Assembly: GCA_003857395.1 (NCBI GenBank)
Contig: RPRC01000089.1
Location: forward strand, 1 to 58,356
DNA length: 58,356 nt
Source: Geobacter sp.
GTDB lineage: Bacteria; Desulfobacterota; Desulfuromonadia; Geobacterales; Geobacteraceae
Reading direction: 5' to 3'
Positions 26,538 to 36,094 of the stretch are shown piece by piece (within the stretch, counting starts at the first letter, position 1; each line of letters begins with the position of its first letter). The translations under genes were made by a program, and so were the position numbers. The notes under the pieces are model-generated. The model was given only the letters and a program-made list of their open reading frames with translations, was not told the origin of the DNA and made no database searches.

Positions 26538-27413
26538 CTAAATAATCTTGTTGAGCGGATACTCGATAATTCCCTCTGCTCCAGCCTTCAGCAGCACGGG
26601 AATAATTTCACGAACCTGCTTTTCGTGGAGGATACTTTCGATGGAAACCCACTCCGTATTGTAGAGATTGGAGATTGTGGGAAAATTGAGACTGGGAAGG
26701 ATCTTTATAATCTCTTCCATCTTCTCTTTCGGTGCATTCAATTTGAGGCCAACCATATTCTCCGCTTTGAGTGCCGATTGAAGGAGCGTGGCAATCTGTT
26801 CGATTTTTTCACGTTTCCAGGGGTTTTCCCAGGCCTGCTTGTTGGCAATGATAATCGGATTAGATGTCATGAGTGTCTCGACAATCCTCAAACCATTGGC
26901 GCGAATGGTGGAACCGGTCTCGGTAACTTCAACAATTGCATCACACAGACCTTCCACAACCTTTGCCTCTGTGGCTCCCCAGGAAAATTCCACGCTGACG
27001 GGAACGTTGCGTTCAGCGAAATATCGCTTGGTAAAACCCACCAGTTCCGTGGAGATAGTTTTACCCTTCAGATCCTCCGCACACTTAACCGGGGAGTCCT
27101 GGTTGACAACAAGAACCCATTGCGCGGGGCGGCGCGAAACCTTTGAATAGATAAGGTCACAGACGGTAATCACTTCAGAATCATTTTCCATGACCCAGTC
27201 CCTGCCGGCGATGCCTACGTCAATAGTGCCCTTTTCAACGTACATGCTCATTTCCTGGGTACGGATGAGATTACATTTCATCTCATCATCATCGATGGAA
27301 GGAAAATAGCTGCGTGAAGAAAGTGCGATGTTCCAGCCGGCCTTACAGAACAATTCGACTGTCGCTGTTTCGAGACTGCCCTTAGGTATCCCGAATTTAA
27401 GTAGGTTACTCAT
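26538..27413 (-). CDS. hisG: ATP phosphoribosyltransferase, long form
   Basis: HisG condenses ATP with PRPP, the first and feedback-controlled step of histidine synthesis. At 291 residues it is the long type, with a C-terminal regulatory domain that binds histidine and does not need HisZ. Conserved blocks are [14 protein letters not shown] near residue 70 and [13 protein letters not shown], the PRPP-binding region, near residue 160. The ATG overlaps the hisI stop by 4 bases. Confidence 0.95.
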   Translation of the reverse strand: MSNLLKFGIPKGSLETATVELFCKAGWNIALSSRSYFPSIDDDEMKCNLIRTQEMSMYVEKGTIDVGIAGRDWVMENDSEVITVCDLIYSKVSRRPAQWVLVVNQDSPVKCAEDLKGKTISTELVGFTKRYFAERNVPVSVEFSWGATEAKVVEGLCDAIVEVTETGSTIRANGLRIVETLMTSNPIIIANKQAWENPWKREKIEQIATLLQSALKAENMVGLKLNAPKEKMEEIIKILPSLNFPTISNLYNTEWVSIESILHEKQVREIIPVLLKAGAEGIIEYPLNKII

Positions 27414-27787
27414 TTCTTATATACCTCGTCGGGATTGAAGAGCGGATTTGAGTGTTCTACCCACTGATCATCTTCTCGCTTCACGTAAAAGCAGCTGCGA
27501 TTTCCGGTGTGACAAGCAGCTCCGCCGTGCTGTTTGACTTTGATAAGAACAGAGTCAGCATCACAATCAGTATAGACTTCTATTACATCCTGGACATTCC
27601 CGGACTGCTCACCCTTCATCCAGTATTTGTTTCTGCTACGGCTGAAAAACCAGGTTCTACCTGTTTCCAAGGTCAGGTTCAGGGTTTTTTCATCCATATA
27701 GGCAAGCATGAGTACTTCCCCGGTTTCGTGGTCCTGTATGATGGCGGGAACCAGACCACCCATTTTTTCAAAATCGATCGTGATCAT
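27410..27787 (-). CDS. hisI: Phosphoribosyl-AMP cyclohydrolase
   Basis: HisI opens the adenine ring of PR-AMP, the third histidine step. The 125-residue protein is the single-domain cyclohydrolase without the pyrophosphohydrolase (HisE) domain. It contains [18 protein letters not shown] near residue 43, the metal-binding aspartates DCDADSVL, and cysteines in [10 protein letters not shown] near residue 98. It is the upstream member of hisI-hisG. Confidence 0.95.
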   Translation of the reverse strand: MITIDFEKMGGLVPAIIQDHETGEVLMLAYMDEKTLNLTLETGRTWFFSRSRNKYWMKGEQSGNVQDVIEVYTDCDADSVLIKVKQHGGAACHTGNRSCFYVKREDDQWVEHSNPLFNPDEVYKK

Positions 27788-28275
27788 TGAATAACCTTTC
27801 GTAAAAGAATAATTTCGTTAGAAAGAGCTTTTCTAATACACCGACAGGCTGTTCCCTGTCAATCCTTTGCGTATAAAAGTCGTAACGGATGCGCCATGAA
27901 GATGATATAAAAGACCCGAAAAGAAAGGTAGCGCTTCTTGCAATCGCTGATTTTCCTTGTTGAAATTTCTCTACGGATGGAGGATTGTTGACAGTGCAGA
28001 ACGTTTGATAGTGTCCATTCAATTATCCTGGCACTCAAAATCCGCTTATTATTCTGCGTATTTCAAGTAAAATTTCTGATTGCATCCAACAAGATTCACA
28101 AATGAAGCTGAATCGGAACATGTTTTTGACTGATGGCAGTTGTTTTTCCTTACAATCATTTCTTGCAGTAATTATTACGTTTTACCGGGCAAAAGCAGCT
28201 AAGATTTAAAAATAATACTTGCTTTTACTAATAGTCACGTGGTAGAAAAGAATAACAATTAAATGTTCACTTAAA
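27788..28275. other. Long divergent region hisI / rimP without a recognised gene
   Basis: Nearly 490 bases separate divergent hisI and the terminator hairpin before rimP. The rimP-proximal half is AT-rich and probably carries the rimP-operon promoter. TTGACA occurs at 27988-27993 but without a good -10 at the right distance. I found no tRNA (such as the metY that precedes rimP in E. coli). A minus-strand reading frame there looks non-coding. Confidence 0.4.
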
Positions 28276-28300
28276 AGTGAGCTACTAGCTCGCTTTTTTT
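28276..28300 (+). terminator. Terminator-like hairpin in the rimP leader
   Basis: AGTGAGCT (28276-28283) pairs with AGCTCGCT (28287-28294; one wobble) across ACT and is followed by a T run ending at 28300. It stands 20 bases before the rimP ATG with no gene upstream on this strand. It looks like a leader attenuator of the rimP-nusA-infB operon. Confidence 0.65.
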
Positions 28301-28319
28301 GTTTTCAGCAGGATGAAAA

Positions 28320-28799
28320 ATGGTTCAACCCACTATAGTTGATAAAGTTGAAAGCGTGGTACTGCCACTGATTACCTCACTCGGCCTTGAGTTGGTGGAG
28401 ATCGAATACAAGCCTGAAGGGCGGCAGATGGTATTGCGGATCTTCATAGACAAAGAAGGTGGCGTAATGCTCGATGACTGCGCTGCGGTCAGCAAGGAAT
28501 TGTCGGCACTACTGGATGTGGAAGATATCATTCCAGGGAGATTTTCCCTCGAAGTTTCCTCTCCAGGACTGAACCGTCCACTCAAAACACGCGCCGATTA
28601 TGATCGCTATACGGGGAAGCTAATCAAAATCAAGACTTTTAACCCCACTGCCGATGATGCCGGCAACCTTCGCAAGACATTTCTAGGAAAGCTTGTTGGT
28701 GTGGATGGCGACTTGATTCTTTTAAAACTTCAAGAAGGGCAGTCCGCGACTATTCCTTATTCAGCAATAGCAAAAGCCAATCTTGAGTTTGAGATGTAA
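28320..28799 (+). CDS. rimP: Ribosome maturation factor RimP
   Basis: RimP assists 30S subunit assembly. The 159-residue protein shows the family start with LVEIEYKPEGRQMVLRIFIDKEGG and the block ISLEVSSPGL-like FSLEVSSPGLNRPL near residue 75. It is the first gene of the nusA-infB operon, as in most bacteria. The ATG is preceded by AGGATG. Confidence 0.94.
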   Translation: MVQPTIVDKVESVVLPLITSLGLELVEIEYKPEGRQMVLRIFIDKEGGVMLDDCAAVSKELSALLDVEDIIPGRFSLEVSSPGLNRPLKTRADYDRYTGKLIKIKTFNPTADDAGNLRKTFLGKLVGVDGDLILLKLQEGQSATIPYSAIAKANLEFEM

Positions 28800-28894
28800 A
28801 AGTATTTTCTGTAAGGTATCAGCCACTATTCGACACTCATTGTCGGTGGTCGGAGCAAGATTAATATAACATATACATTTGAGGAGATTCGGAA

Positions 28895-30106
28895 GTGGAA
28901 ACTACCTTTAACCTTAAGAATACAATTGATTCGATCGTTAAGGAAAAGGGCATTGACAAGCAGGTTGTCCTCGAAGCCCTCGAGCAGGCAGTGCTTTCCG
29001 CGGCCAATAAAAAATACCGCAATACCCGTGACCTGGAAGCCCATTTCAATGAAGAAGTTGGAGAAGTTGAACTCTTCGAGTTCGTGACTGTTGTCGAAGA
29101 GGTCACCGATTCCTATAAAGAGATTGACCTCGAAGAGGCTCGTGAGGTGGATCCTGACGTAGAAATTGGTGATTCACTCGGGATGAAAATGGATGCCAGT
29201 GACTTTACCCGAATTGCCGCCCAGACAGCGAAACAGGTAATCATTCAGAAGGTGCGCGAGGCGGAGCGGGAAACAATCTATAACGAGTTTATCAGTCGCA
29301 AGGGTGAGTTGATTAATGGAATCGTCCGCCGTTATGAAAAAGGCGACCTTATCGTTGACCTTGGACGAGCCGAGGCCATCCTTCCCCATACTGAACAGGC
29401 CCCTCGTGAGGTCTATCGTCAAGGTGACAGGATTAAAGCCTTGATCACCAAGATCGAGATGACGGGTAAAGGTCCACAAATTATCCTTTCCCGTACCAAT
29501 CCCTTGGTACTTGCTGCACTTTTTGAAGCTGAAGTCCCTGAAATTGCCGAAGGAGTTGTTGAGATAAAAGGAGTTGTCAGGGAAACAGGCAGTCGGTCGA
29601 AGATAGCTGTCTATTCGCATGACAACAACGTTGACCCGGTTGGCGCATGTGTCGGGATGCGCGGTGCGCGTGTGCAGAATGTCGTTTCTGAGCTTCGCGG
29701 AGAAAAAATCGACATTATCCCCTGGTCAGATGATATCGCACGTTTTGCATGTAATGCGCTGGCTCCAGCTGTGGTTTCAAAGATATATATTGTCGAAGAG
29801 TCGAAGGCCATGGAAATCATTGTTGCTGATGACCAGCTTTCCCTTGCTATTGGAAAAAGAGGTCAGAATGTCCGACTGGCAGCAAGGTTAACTGGCTGGA
29901 AAATTGACATCAAAAGTGAAACCAGGGCAGCCGAAGCAGAAATGCTTGAGCATGCCTCGTTCGATGGTTCAATCGATGAAATTCAGGAAGAGTTGGATGC
30001 AGCACTAGATTCAGCTCCAGCTGAAATTCTTGACCAACCTGTAGTGTTAGCCGAGGAAGCAACAGAGGCCTTACCAGAGGAACCAGCAGAGGAGTCGGAA
30101 GAGTAG
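28895..30106 (+). CDS. nusA: Transcription termination/antitermination factor NusA
   Basis: NusA binds RNA polymerase and nascent RNA to control pausing, termination and antitermination. The order is an N-terminal polymerase-binding domain (1-130), S1 (INGIVRRYEKGDLIVDLG near residue 138), then two KH domains (PVGACVGMRGARVQNV and LAIGKRGQNVRLAARL). It is 403 residues long and ends in an acidic, proline/glutamate-rich tail, without the two AR domains of the E. coli protein. The start is GTG at 28895, 8 bases after GAGGAG. Confidence 0.95.
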   Translation: METTFNLKNTIDSIVKEKGIDKQVVLEALEQAVLSAANKKYRNTRDLEAHFNEEVGEVELFEFVTVVEEVTDSYKEIDLEEAREVDPDVEIGDSLGMKMDASDFTRIAAQTAKQVIIQKVREAERETIYNEFISRKGELINGIVRRYEKGDLIVDLGRAEAILPHTEQAPREVYRQGDRIKALITKIEMTGKGPQIILSRTNPLVLAALFEAEVPEIAEGVVEIKGVVRETGSRSKIAVYSHDNNVDPVGACVGMRGARVQNVVSELRGEKIDIIPWSDDIARFACNALAPAVVSKIYIVEESKAMEIIVADDQLSLAIGKRGQNVRLAARLTGWKIDIKSETRAAEAEMLEHASFDGSIDEIQEELDAALDSAPAEILDQPVVLAEEATEALPEEPAEESEE

Positions 30107-30109
30107 TCT

Positions 30110-30718
30110 ATGCCCAAGGAAGAACCCAAAAGGACCTGTATAGGTTGTCGAGAATCCCTGGACAAATTAAAACTGTTGCGCTTTGTCCTTGCTCCTGATG
30201 GAACAGTGGTTCCTGACCTTATGAATAAACTTCCCGGACGTGGTGCTTATACTTGTATGAAGGCTTCTTGCCTTTACAAGGCCTGTGAAAAGAACCAGTT
30301 TTCCCGAGCATTCAAAACTAATGTACCGGCTTCCGACGCTAAAGTTTTGCAAGCATGGGTCATCCAATCAATGGAGGATAGAATCGCCTCTTATCTTGCA
30401 CTTGCTAATAAAGCCGGGAAGGTTGTCTCTGGTAGCGACCTTGTTGCTGATATGTTAAAAAGAAAAACTTCCGTCAAAAAACTAGTATTACTCGCTGTCG
30501 ATATTTCCGAGGATATCGGGAACAGGTTACGCGGATTGGCGGACCTTCACGGAGTAGCACATGTAACCCTCTTCAGCAAGGATCATTTTGGTGAGCTCTT
30601 GGGAAAAGGACTGCGAAGTGTTGTGGCTGTTCAAGGTAATGGCTTTGTAGATACAATGAACAATGAAATAGACAGATACAGGAACTTCTTGAGAGGGGAG
30701 GGATGTGCATATGAATAA
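30110..30718 (+). CDS. YlxR-L7Ae fusion RNA-binding protein
   Basis: Residues about 1-85 are a YlxR (DUF448) domain with [17 protein letters not shown] and the PGRGAYTC block. Residues about 95-190 look like an L7Ae/YlxQ RNA-binding domain ([15 protein letters not shown], followed by an alternating beta-alpha pattern). In Bacillus these are two separate genes, ylxR and ylxQ, in the same place; here they are one protein. The start follows the nusA stop after 3 bases. Its end overlaps the infB start. Confidence 0.85.
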   Translation: MPKEEPKRTCIGCRESLDKLKLLRFVLAPDGTVVPDLMNKLPGRGAYTCMKASCLYKACEKNQFSRAFKTNVPASDAKVLQAWVIQSMEDRIASYLALANKAGKVVSGSDLVADMLKRKTSVKKLVLLAVDISEDIGNRLRGLADLHGVAHVTLFSKDHFGELLGKGLRSVVAVQGNGFVDTMNNEIDRYRNFLRGEGCAYE

Positions 30719-33305
30719 AACCCGTGTACACGAGTTAGCCCAGAAATTGGGGATCGACAATAAAGACCTTATAGCAAAATTTCAGGCTGTCGGAGTGGAC
30801 GTTACCAGTCACATGGCGGTTGTCACCGAAGAAGATATCAACAAGCTATCCCCTCCATCACCATCCGTGAAGGAAACCTCTCAGGAAGAAACTCGGGTTA
30901 AGCCTACCGTTATACGCCGTCGGCCGAAAATTGTTGATGAGCCGATTTCCGTGGCGCCCGAAGAACCTGTTGTCCTTGTTTCTACTCCGGAACAAGTAGA
31001 AGAAGACACCGCCGAGAGTAGTGAAACGAAACCCAAAAAGCAACCGACTATTCCTTCGAAGCCTTCGGCTGAAGTATCAGAACCCGTAGCAGAAGAAACA
31101 CCATCTGCCCAGGTAACGCAACCGGAACCCGAAAAGCATGTCCCGGGAAGAGCTCGGATCATCGGTCGTGTTGAAATTCCGATCCCCCCGCAGCGCCAAC
31201 CACAGCGATCATCTGAACGCCAGCGGCCAACTGAGCGTCCGGCCCCCCCAAGGCCAGCAAAGTTTGCCGAACAGGCAGCTCCTTCTCCTGCACCGGCTCC
31301 ACAGGAACCCACCACCTCTGTCGAAGACCGTAAAAAAGGCAGAAAAGGCAAAGAAGCACCTCCCATTGAATCGGACAGGGCCCCGAAAAAGGTTGCCGCT
31401 GCAGGCAAGAAAAAAGATTCATTGAAAAAGGTTGAAATAATCGAGAAGCGCGAGCGTGTTTTTGAGCCGTCTTTCCGCCCTGGAAAAGGGAGACGAAGGG
31501 AAAAACTCAGAGACCCTGATTCCAGAAAGACCGAAATTACAGTCCCCAAGGCAATCAAGCGAATTATCAAGATCAGTGAAAGCATAACCGTTGGCGAAAT
31601 GGCCAAACGTATGGGTGTCAAGGCTAATGATCTGATTCGAGCCCTTATGAAGATGGACTTCATGGCTACGATCAATCACCCACTCGACTTTGAAACGGCA
31701 TCTATTATTGCATCCGATTTTGGCTTTGAGGTGGAAAACGTAGCTGTTGATCTGGTTGATATCGTGGAGTCAATACCTGATTCAGAAGAAAATCTCGAAA
31801 AAAGACCCCCAGTTGTAACCATTATGGGCCACGTAGATCACGGCAAAACTTCCCTTCTCGATGCCATAAGAACTACCAATGTCATTGCTGGTGAAGCAGG
31901 TGGTATTACGCAGCACATCGGTGCCTATCATGTTGAGCTGAAAGGCAGGAAGATCACTTTCCTCGATACGCCCGGTCATGAGGCTTTTACTGCGATGCGT
32001 GCACGCGGAGCGAAGGTGACGGATATCGTTATACTCGTGGTAGCTGCTGACGATGGCGTGATGCCGCAAACACGAGAGGCGATTAATCACTCGAAAGCTG
32101 CAGGCGTTCCCATAATAATTGCCATCAATAAAATTGACAAACCAGACTCGAAGCCCGAACGTGTCAAACAGGAACTCATGGAGTTCGGCCTTGTTTCCGA
32201 GGAATGGGGTGGAGAAACCATTTTCGTCGAGGTATCCGCAAAACAGAAAACTAATTTGGAAGAATTGTTGGAAATGGTCCTTCTTCAGGCCGATGTGCTT
32301 GAGTTGAAGGCTAACCCCAACAAACCGGCACGTGGCACTATAGTCGAGGCAAAACTGGATAAAGGCCGGGGGCCTGTTGCAACCGTCCTTGTACAGGAAG
32401 GTGTGGCAAAGGTAGGCGACTATTTTGTTTGCGGCATTCATTATGGCCGGATCAGGGCCATGCAAAATGATCGCGGCGAAAAAGTCATAACTGCCGGACC
32501 GTCGATGCCTGTAGAAGTAATTGGACTGACTGGCGTACCCGATGCAGGAGATAATTTCGTAATTATGCCGGATGAACGTCAGGCAAAAGAAATTGCAATG
32601 CTTCGTCAGCAGAAGATGCGCGAGACAGAACTGGCAAAATCGAGCAAGCTTTCCCTCGAGCAGCTGTATGAGAAAATTCAGATGGGTGAGGTTAAAGAAC
32701 TCAATGTTGTTGTGAAAGGTGATGTTCAAGGTTCCGTCGAAGCCGTATCAGAATCTTTGCGCAAACTTTCTACTGATGCTATCCGTCTTCGTGTCATAAA
32801 TTCGTCCGTCGGTGCAATTACTGAAACCGATGTAAACCTTGCAACAGCCAGTAACGCCATTGTTCTAGGCTTCAATGTTCGGCCAGAAGTAAAGGCACAG
32901 GCCCTTGCTGAAAAGGAAGGCGTTGATATTCGCCTCTACAATATTATTTATGATGCGGTTGACGATATTAAAAAGGCCATGGAAGGTCTCCTCGAACCGA
33001 CACTCAAAGAAAAGTATTTGGGACGTGCTGAAATTCGGGAAGTTTTCTCAGTTCCGAAGCACGGAAATGTTGCAGGTTCCTACGTTCTGGATGGCAAGAT
33101 GTTGAGAAACTCTCAAGTTCGTCTCCTTCGCGACAATATAGTCATATACGAGGGCAAGATGGCCAGTCTGCGACGGTTCAAAGATGATACCAAGGAAGTA
33201 GCCGCCGGCTATGAGTGTGGCATATCACTGGAGAACTACAATGACATCAAGCCTGGTGATATCATAGAATCATTCGAAATCGAGAAGGTTGCCACAACCC
33301 TTTAA
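30711..33305 (+). CDS. infB: Translation initiation factor IF-2
   Basis: IF-2 is a GTPase that positions fMet-tRNA on the 30S subunit. Residues 1-50 are an IF2N domain ([19 protein letters not shown]). A long linker rich in proline, glutamate and lysine runs to about 270, followed by a second IF2N-like domain. The G domain has [25 protein letters not shown] and NKIDKPDS. Domains II-IV complete the C-terminal half. ATG 30711 is used, after GGAGGGATG; a GTG at 30705 also lies in frame. It overlaps the YlxR-L7Ae gene by 8 bases. Confidence 0.97.
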   Translation: MNKTRVHELAQKLGIDNKDLIAKFQAVGVDVTSHMAVVTEEDINKLSPPSPSVKETSQEETRVKPTVIRRRPKIVDEPISVAPEEPVVLVSTPEQVEEDTAESSETKPKKQPTIPSKPSAEVSEPVAEETPSAQVTQPEPEKHVPGRARIIGRVEIPIPPQRQPQRSSERQRPTERPAPPRPAKFAEQAAPSPAPAPQEPTTSVEDRKKGRKGKEAPPIESDRAPKKVAAAGKKKDSLKKVEIIEKRERVFEPSFRPGKGRRREKLRDPDSRKTEITVPKAIKRIIKISESITVGEMAKRMGVKANDLIRALMKMDFMATINHPLDFETASIIASDFGFEVENVAVDLVDIVESIPDSEENLEKRPPVVTIMGHVDHGKTSLLDAIRTTNVIAGEAGGITQHIGAYHVELKGRKITFLDTPGHEAFTAMRARGAKVTDIVILVVAADDGVMPQTREAINHSKAAGVPIIIAINKIDKPDSKPERVKQELMEFGLVSEEWGGETIFVEVSAKQKTNLEELLEMVLLQADVLELKANPNKPARGTIVEAKLDKGRGPVATVLVQEGVAKVGDYFVCGIHYGRIRAMQNDRGEKVITAGPSMPVEVIGLTGVPDAGDNFVIMPDERQAKEIAMLRQQKMRETELAKSSKLSLEQLYEKIQMGEVKELNVVVKGDVQGSVEAVSESLRKLSTDAIRLRVINSSVGAITETDVNLATASNAIVLGFNVRPEVKAQALAEKEGVDIRLYNIIYDAVDDIKKAMEGLLEPTLKEKYLGRAEIREVFSVPKHGNVAGSYVLDGKMLRNSQVRLLRDNIVIYEGKMASLRRFKDDTKEVAAGYECGISLENYNDIKPGDIIESFEIEKVATTL

Positions 33306-33320
33306 TTGGGTATTATACTT

Positions 33321-33695
33321 ATGAGCATTAAACGTTCCGAAAAAATCGCCGAAGCAATCCATGAACTTATTTCCGGTCTTCTGGTAAAGGGAGTTAAAGA
33401 CCCTCGCATCGGTTTTACAACAATAACCGCGGTAAAAGTTGCCGATGATCTTCATCTGGCAACGATCTATTTCACTGTTATTGGAGATGAAACCGAGAAA
33501 AAAGCAACTGAACAAGGTCTTAACAGCGCTCGGGGGTTCATTCGCAAAGAAGTTGCGAAAACTCTCAGCATGCGCTATGTTCCTGAAATTGAATTTAAAT
33601 ACGATGAATCAGTTGATTACGGTCGACGCATTGACTCACTCCTTGATGAAATCATAACCACGAATACTAGTGATGATAACGAAAATAATTCGTGA
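33321..33695 (+). CDS. rbfA: 30S ribosome-binding factor A
   Basis: RbfA is a late 30S maturation factor with a single KH-like domain. The 124-residue protein shows RSEKIAEAIHELI at the N-terminus and KDPRIGFTTITAVKVADDL near residue 25, both typical. ATG 33321 is the likely start, 15 bases after infB. The C-terminal tail is acidic and overlaps the start of nrnA by about 26 bases. Confidence 0.93.
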   Translation: MSIKRSEKIAEAIHELISGLLVKGVKDPRIGFTTITAVKVADDLHLATIYFTVIGDETEKKATEQGLNSARGFIRKEVAKTLSMRYVPEIEFKYDESVDYGRRIDSLLDEIITTNTSDDNENNS

Positions 33696-34623
33696 GATAG
33701 AATTAAATACCTCCTTCCTTGTGACCACACACGAAGGACCTGACGGGGATGCCGTAGGATCAACTATGGCCCTTGCTTCCTTTCTGCGTGCACTAGGAAA
33801 AGATGTTACCCTCTACTATTCTGACCCAATGCCGGATACTTATCAATTTCTTCCTTTGGCGAAATCGGTAGTACATGCCATTCCAGACCGCTCTTTTGAT
33901 GTCTGTTTTGTACTCGATGCCGGAGAGTTGAAAAGAGCAGGGCAGGAGATTTCCTCTTTTGACAAGTTCGGCAAGATTATAAACATTGATCATCATCCTT
34001 ACAGTGAAGACTTTGGTGATCATAACTATGTTGACCCTTCTGCTTCCGCAACTGGCGCGCTAATCTATCGAATCATGAAAACCGCCGGCTTTACAATCGA
34101 TTATGATACCGCTTTATGCGTATATGTTGCCATTGTAGCCGACACAGGCTCTTTCCGATATTCAAACGCTGATCCCGAAGCATTCAAGATTTCAGGGGAA
34201 CTTGTGGCACTCGGCATTAACCCCTGGACAGTGGCGGAGAAACTCTATGAAAGTCAACCACTGAAACGCCTGCAACTCCTCGCTCTTGCCCTTTGTACAC
34301 TTACCGTTTCGAAAACTGGTGAATTCGCGTCCATTACCGTAACCCTCGATATGTACCAAAAAACCGGAGCGACTTCTGAACTGACTGACGGTTTTGTAAA
34401 CTACCCTCGTTCCATTCATGGTGTTGAGGTCTCCGTCTTCTTTCGGGAAATCAAACAGGGTGTATTTAAAGTCAGCTTCCGCTCCAAGGGAAAAGTGAAT
34501 GTGTCGTCCATCGCAATGGCTTTTGGAGGGGGTGGACACCATAACGCTGCCGGGTCTACACTCCTCGGCACCTTGGATGAAGTGAAGAAAACCGTTTTCA
34601 CCTATCTGGATCAGGCATTTTAA
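33670..34623 (+). CDS. nrnA: Bifunctional oligoribonuclease / PAP phosphatase NrnA
   Basis: This DHH/DHHA1 phosphoesterase degrades very short RNAs and pAp. It contains VTTHEGPDGDAVGSTMAL near residue 18, DAGE near residue 80, NIDHHPYSEDFGDHNYVD near residue 98 and the C-terminal GGGGHHNAAGS loop. The length is 317 residues. The start is GTG 33670 or the adjacent ATG 33673, overlapping rbfA. Its place in the rbfA-truB interval is conserved in many bacteria. Confidence 0.93.
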   Translation: MMITKIIREIELNTSFLVTTHEGPDGDAVGSTMALASFLRALGKDVTLYYSDPMPDTYQFLPLAKSVVHAIPDRSFDVCFVLDAGELKRAGQEISSFDKFGKIINIDHHPYSEDFGDHNYVDPSASATGALIYRIMKTAGFTIDYDTALCVYVAIVADTGSFRYSNADPEAFKISGELVALGINPWTVAEKLYESQPLKRLQLLALALCTLTVSKTGEFASITVTLDMYQKTGATSELTDGFVNYPRSIHGVEVSVFFREIKQGVFKVSFRSKGKVNVSSIAMAFGGGGHHNAAGSTLLGTLDEVKKTVFTYLDQAF

Positions 34624-34627
34624 CCTG

Positions 34628-35542
34628 ATGCATGGCTTTCTCGTTATCGACAAACCCGCAGGCATTACCTCCCATGATGTGGTTGCCAGAGTCCGCCGAG
34701 TGCTGAATCAAAAAAAGGTCGGGCATACCGGCACATTGGATCCCTTTGCAACCGGCGTTCTTCCCGTTGCGCTCGGTGATGCCACGAAGGTCATTTCCTA
34801 TCTCAATGAGTCGCTGAAAGAATATCGGGCGATCATGCGCCTGGGAATAACAACTGACACCCAGGATTGTACCGGCAAAGTTCTGCGGCAAAGTGACAGT
34901 AAGAAGGTAACCGAGACACTGGTTCTTGAGGCCTTTGCCAATTTTACCGGCACGATTTCACAGGTTCCACCCATGTTTTCCGCTATAAAGCAGGGCGGAG
35001 TTCCTTTATACAAGCTTGCCAGGCTTGGCGAGGAAGTGGAACGAGCAGCACGTCAGATCTGCGTACACACGCTCTCGCTGAATCAATATCAATTGCCGTA
35101 TGTAACTTTCACGGTTCGTTGTTCGCGTGGTACATATGTTCGAACCCTTGCAAACGACATCGGTGATGCATTGGGATGCGGGGCACACCTGGTCGAACTT
35201 CGAAGATTAAGAAGTGGCTCTTTCGCTGAGGAAATGGCAATACCATTGGAACTGCTGCAGAAACTCTCTCTGGATGGTCATTTGCCCGAAGTTCTTATTT
35301 CTCCACTACGTGCTCTTTCACACCTGCCATGCGTACCCCTTACTGATTCGGGGGCAAAAAATGTTGGATTTGGCAGATCCCCATCCGAAGGTGATTATGC
35401 TACACTTCCTGAGGGAAGATTATTGCCGGAGCAAACAGCTTGTCTAGTGTATGAGGGTAAGCTACTGGCAATTGCTTCAATCAGTCAACCAAGTACGTCA
35501 GACAAAGAGAAAACCATTCGTCTTTTAAGGGTTTTCTCTTAG
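34628..35542 (+). CDS. truB: tRNA pseudouridine-55 synthase
   Basis: TruB makes pseudouridine 55 in the T-loop of tRNAs. The catalytic aspartate is in HTGTLDPFATGVLP near residue 38. VRCSRGTYVRTLANDIG near residue 165 is the second family block, and a C-terminal PUA-like extension brings it to 304 residues. It starts 4 bases after nrnA. Confidence 0.95.
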   Translation: MHGFLVIDKPAGITSHDVVARVRRVLNQKKVGHTGTLDPFATGVLPVALGDATKVISYLNESLKEYRAIMRLGITTDTQDCTGKVLRQSDSKKVTETLVLEAFANFTGTISQVPPMFSAIKQGGVPLYKLARLGEEVERAARQICVHTLSLNQYQLPYVTFTVRCSRGTYVRTLANDIGDALGCGAHLVELRRLRSGSFAEEMAIPLELLQKLSLDGHLPEVLISPLRALSHLPCVPLTDSGAKNVGFGRSPSEGDYATLPEGRLLPEQTACLVYEGKLLAIASISQPSTSDKEKTIRLLRVFS

Positions 35543-35645
35543 GTTTTCCTTTACACAACAAGGCATATATGGTAATTAAAAGAGCCTTCGTCAAACAATA
35601 GACTAGTTTTATAAATATATTTTTTATGGAAAGGGGGTGTGCAGA

Positions 35646-35912
35646 ATGCTGGTAACCGAAAAGAAACAGGAAATCATTGAGACTCATAAACGTCATGAGA
35701 ATGATACCGGTTCTCCTGAAGTGCAAATAGCGATTCTCTCTGAGAGAATCACATATCTGACGGAACATTTCAAGATCCACAAGAAGGACCATCACAGCCG
35801 ACGGGGTCTGCTGAAGATCGTCGGCCAGAGAAGACGTCTGCTCGACTACTTGAAGAGTAAAGATGTTGAGAGATATCGTGCCATTATTTCCAAATTAGGC
35901 ATCAGGAGATAA
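35646..35912 (+). CDS. rpsO: 30S ribosomal protein S15
   Basis: S15 is a primary 16S rRNA-binding protein. The 88-residue length from ATG 35646 is exactly standard. [19 protein letters not shown] near residue 18 and [21 protein letters not shown] near residue 45 are hallmark blocks. AAAGGGGGTG just upstream serves as ribosome site. Three hairpins separate it from pnp. Confidence 0.97.
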   Translation: MLVTEKKQEIIETHKRHENDTGSPEVQIAILSERITYLTEHFKIHKKDHHSRRGLLKIVGQRRRLLDYLKSKDVERYRAIISKLGIRR

Positions 35913-35963
35913 AAAAAGGCAATATATCTCACGCGTAACGAGATATATTGCCTTTTTATTTTT
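35913..35963 (+). terminator. Terminator after rpsO (hairpin 1)
   Basis: An 18-base arm (35913-35930) pairs perfectly with 35940-35957 around a 9-base loop; the tail is ATTTTT. Its left side begins 1 base after the rpsO stop. It should end or process most rpsO transcripts. Confidence 0.85.
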
Positions 35964-35965
35964 AC

Positions 35966-35993
35966 AACGGGCTTTATGCCCGTTCGTTTTTTT
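35966..35993 (+). terminator. Terminator-like hairpin 2 in the rpsO-pnp spacer
   Basis: AACGGGC (35966-35972) pairs with GCCCGTT (35978-35984) and is followed by CGTTTTTTT. It is a textbook intrinsic terminator placed straight after the first one. Confidence 0.8.
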
Positions 35994-36064
35994 GTTGGGG
36001 GCGCGGGTAAAGGTACTAACTAACAAGGCTGTGCCTTGTTAGTATTTTTATCGACGGCCCCAAC
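35994..36064 (+). promoter_or_regulatory. Structured pnp leader with hairpin 3
   Basis: ACTAACAAGGC (36019-36029) pairs with GCCTTGTTAGT (36033-36043) across TGT and is followed by ATTTTTA. It is enclosed by a longer-range pairing of GTTGGGG (35994-36000) with CCCCAAC (36058-36064). In E. coli the rpsO-pnp spacer holds an RNase III-cleaved stem that PNPase uses for autoregulation; this structure may have the same role. Confidence 0.6.
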
Positions 36065-36094
36065 AAACACCAGGTTGGCTAGGAGGCCATAGAA

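Noticed and set aside
27768..28022. 84-codon minus-strand frame overlapping the start of hisI
   Set aside because: It overlaps hisI, has no convincing ribosome site, and its translation lacks protein-like character; treated as chance.
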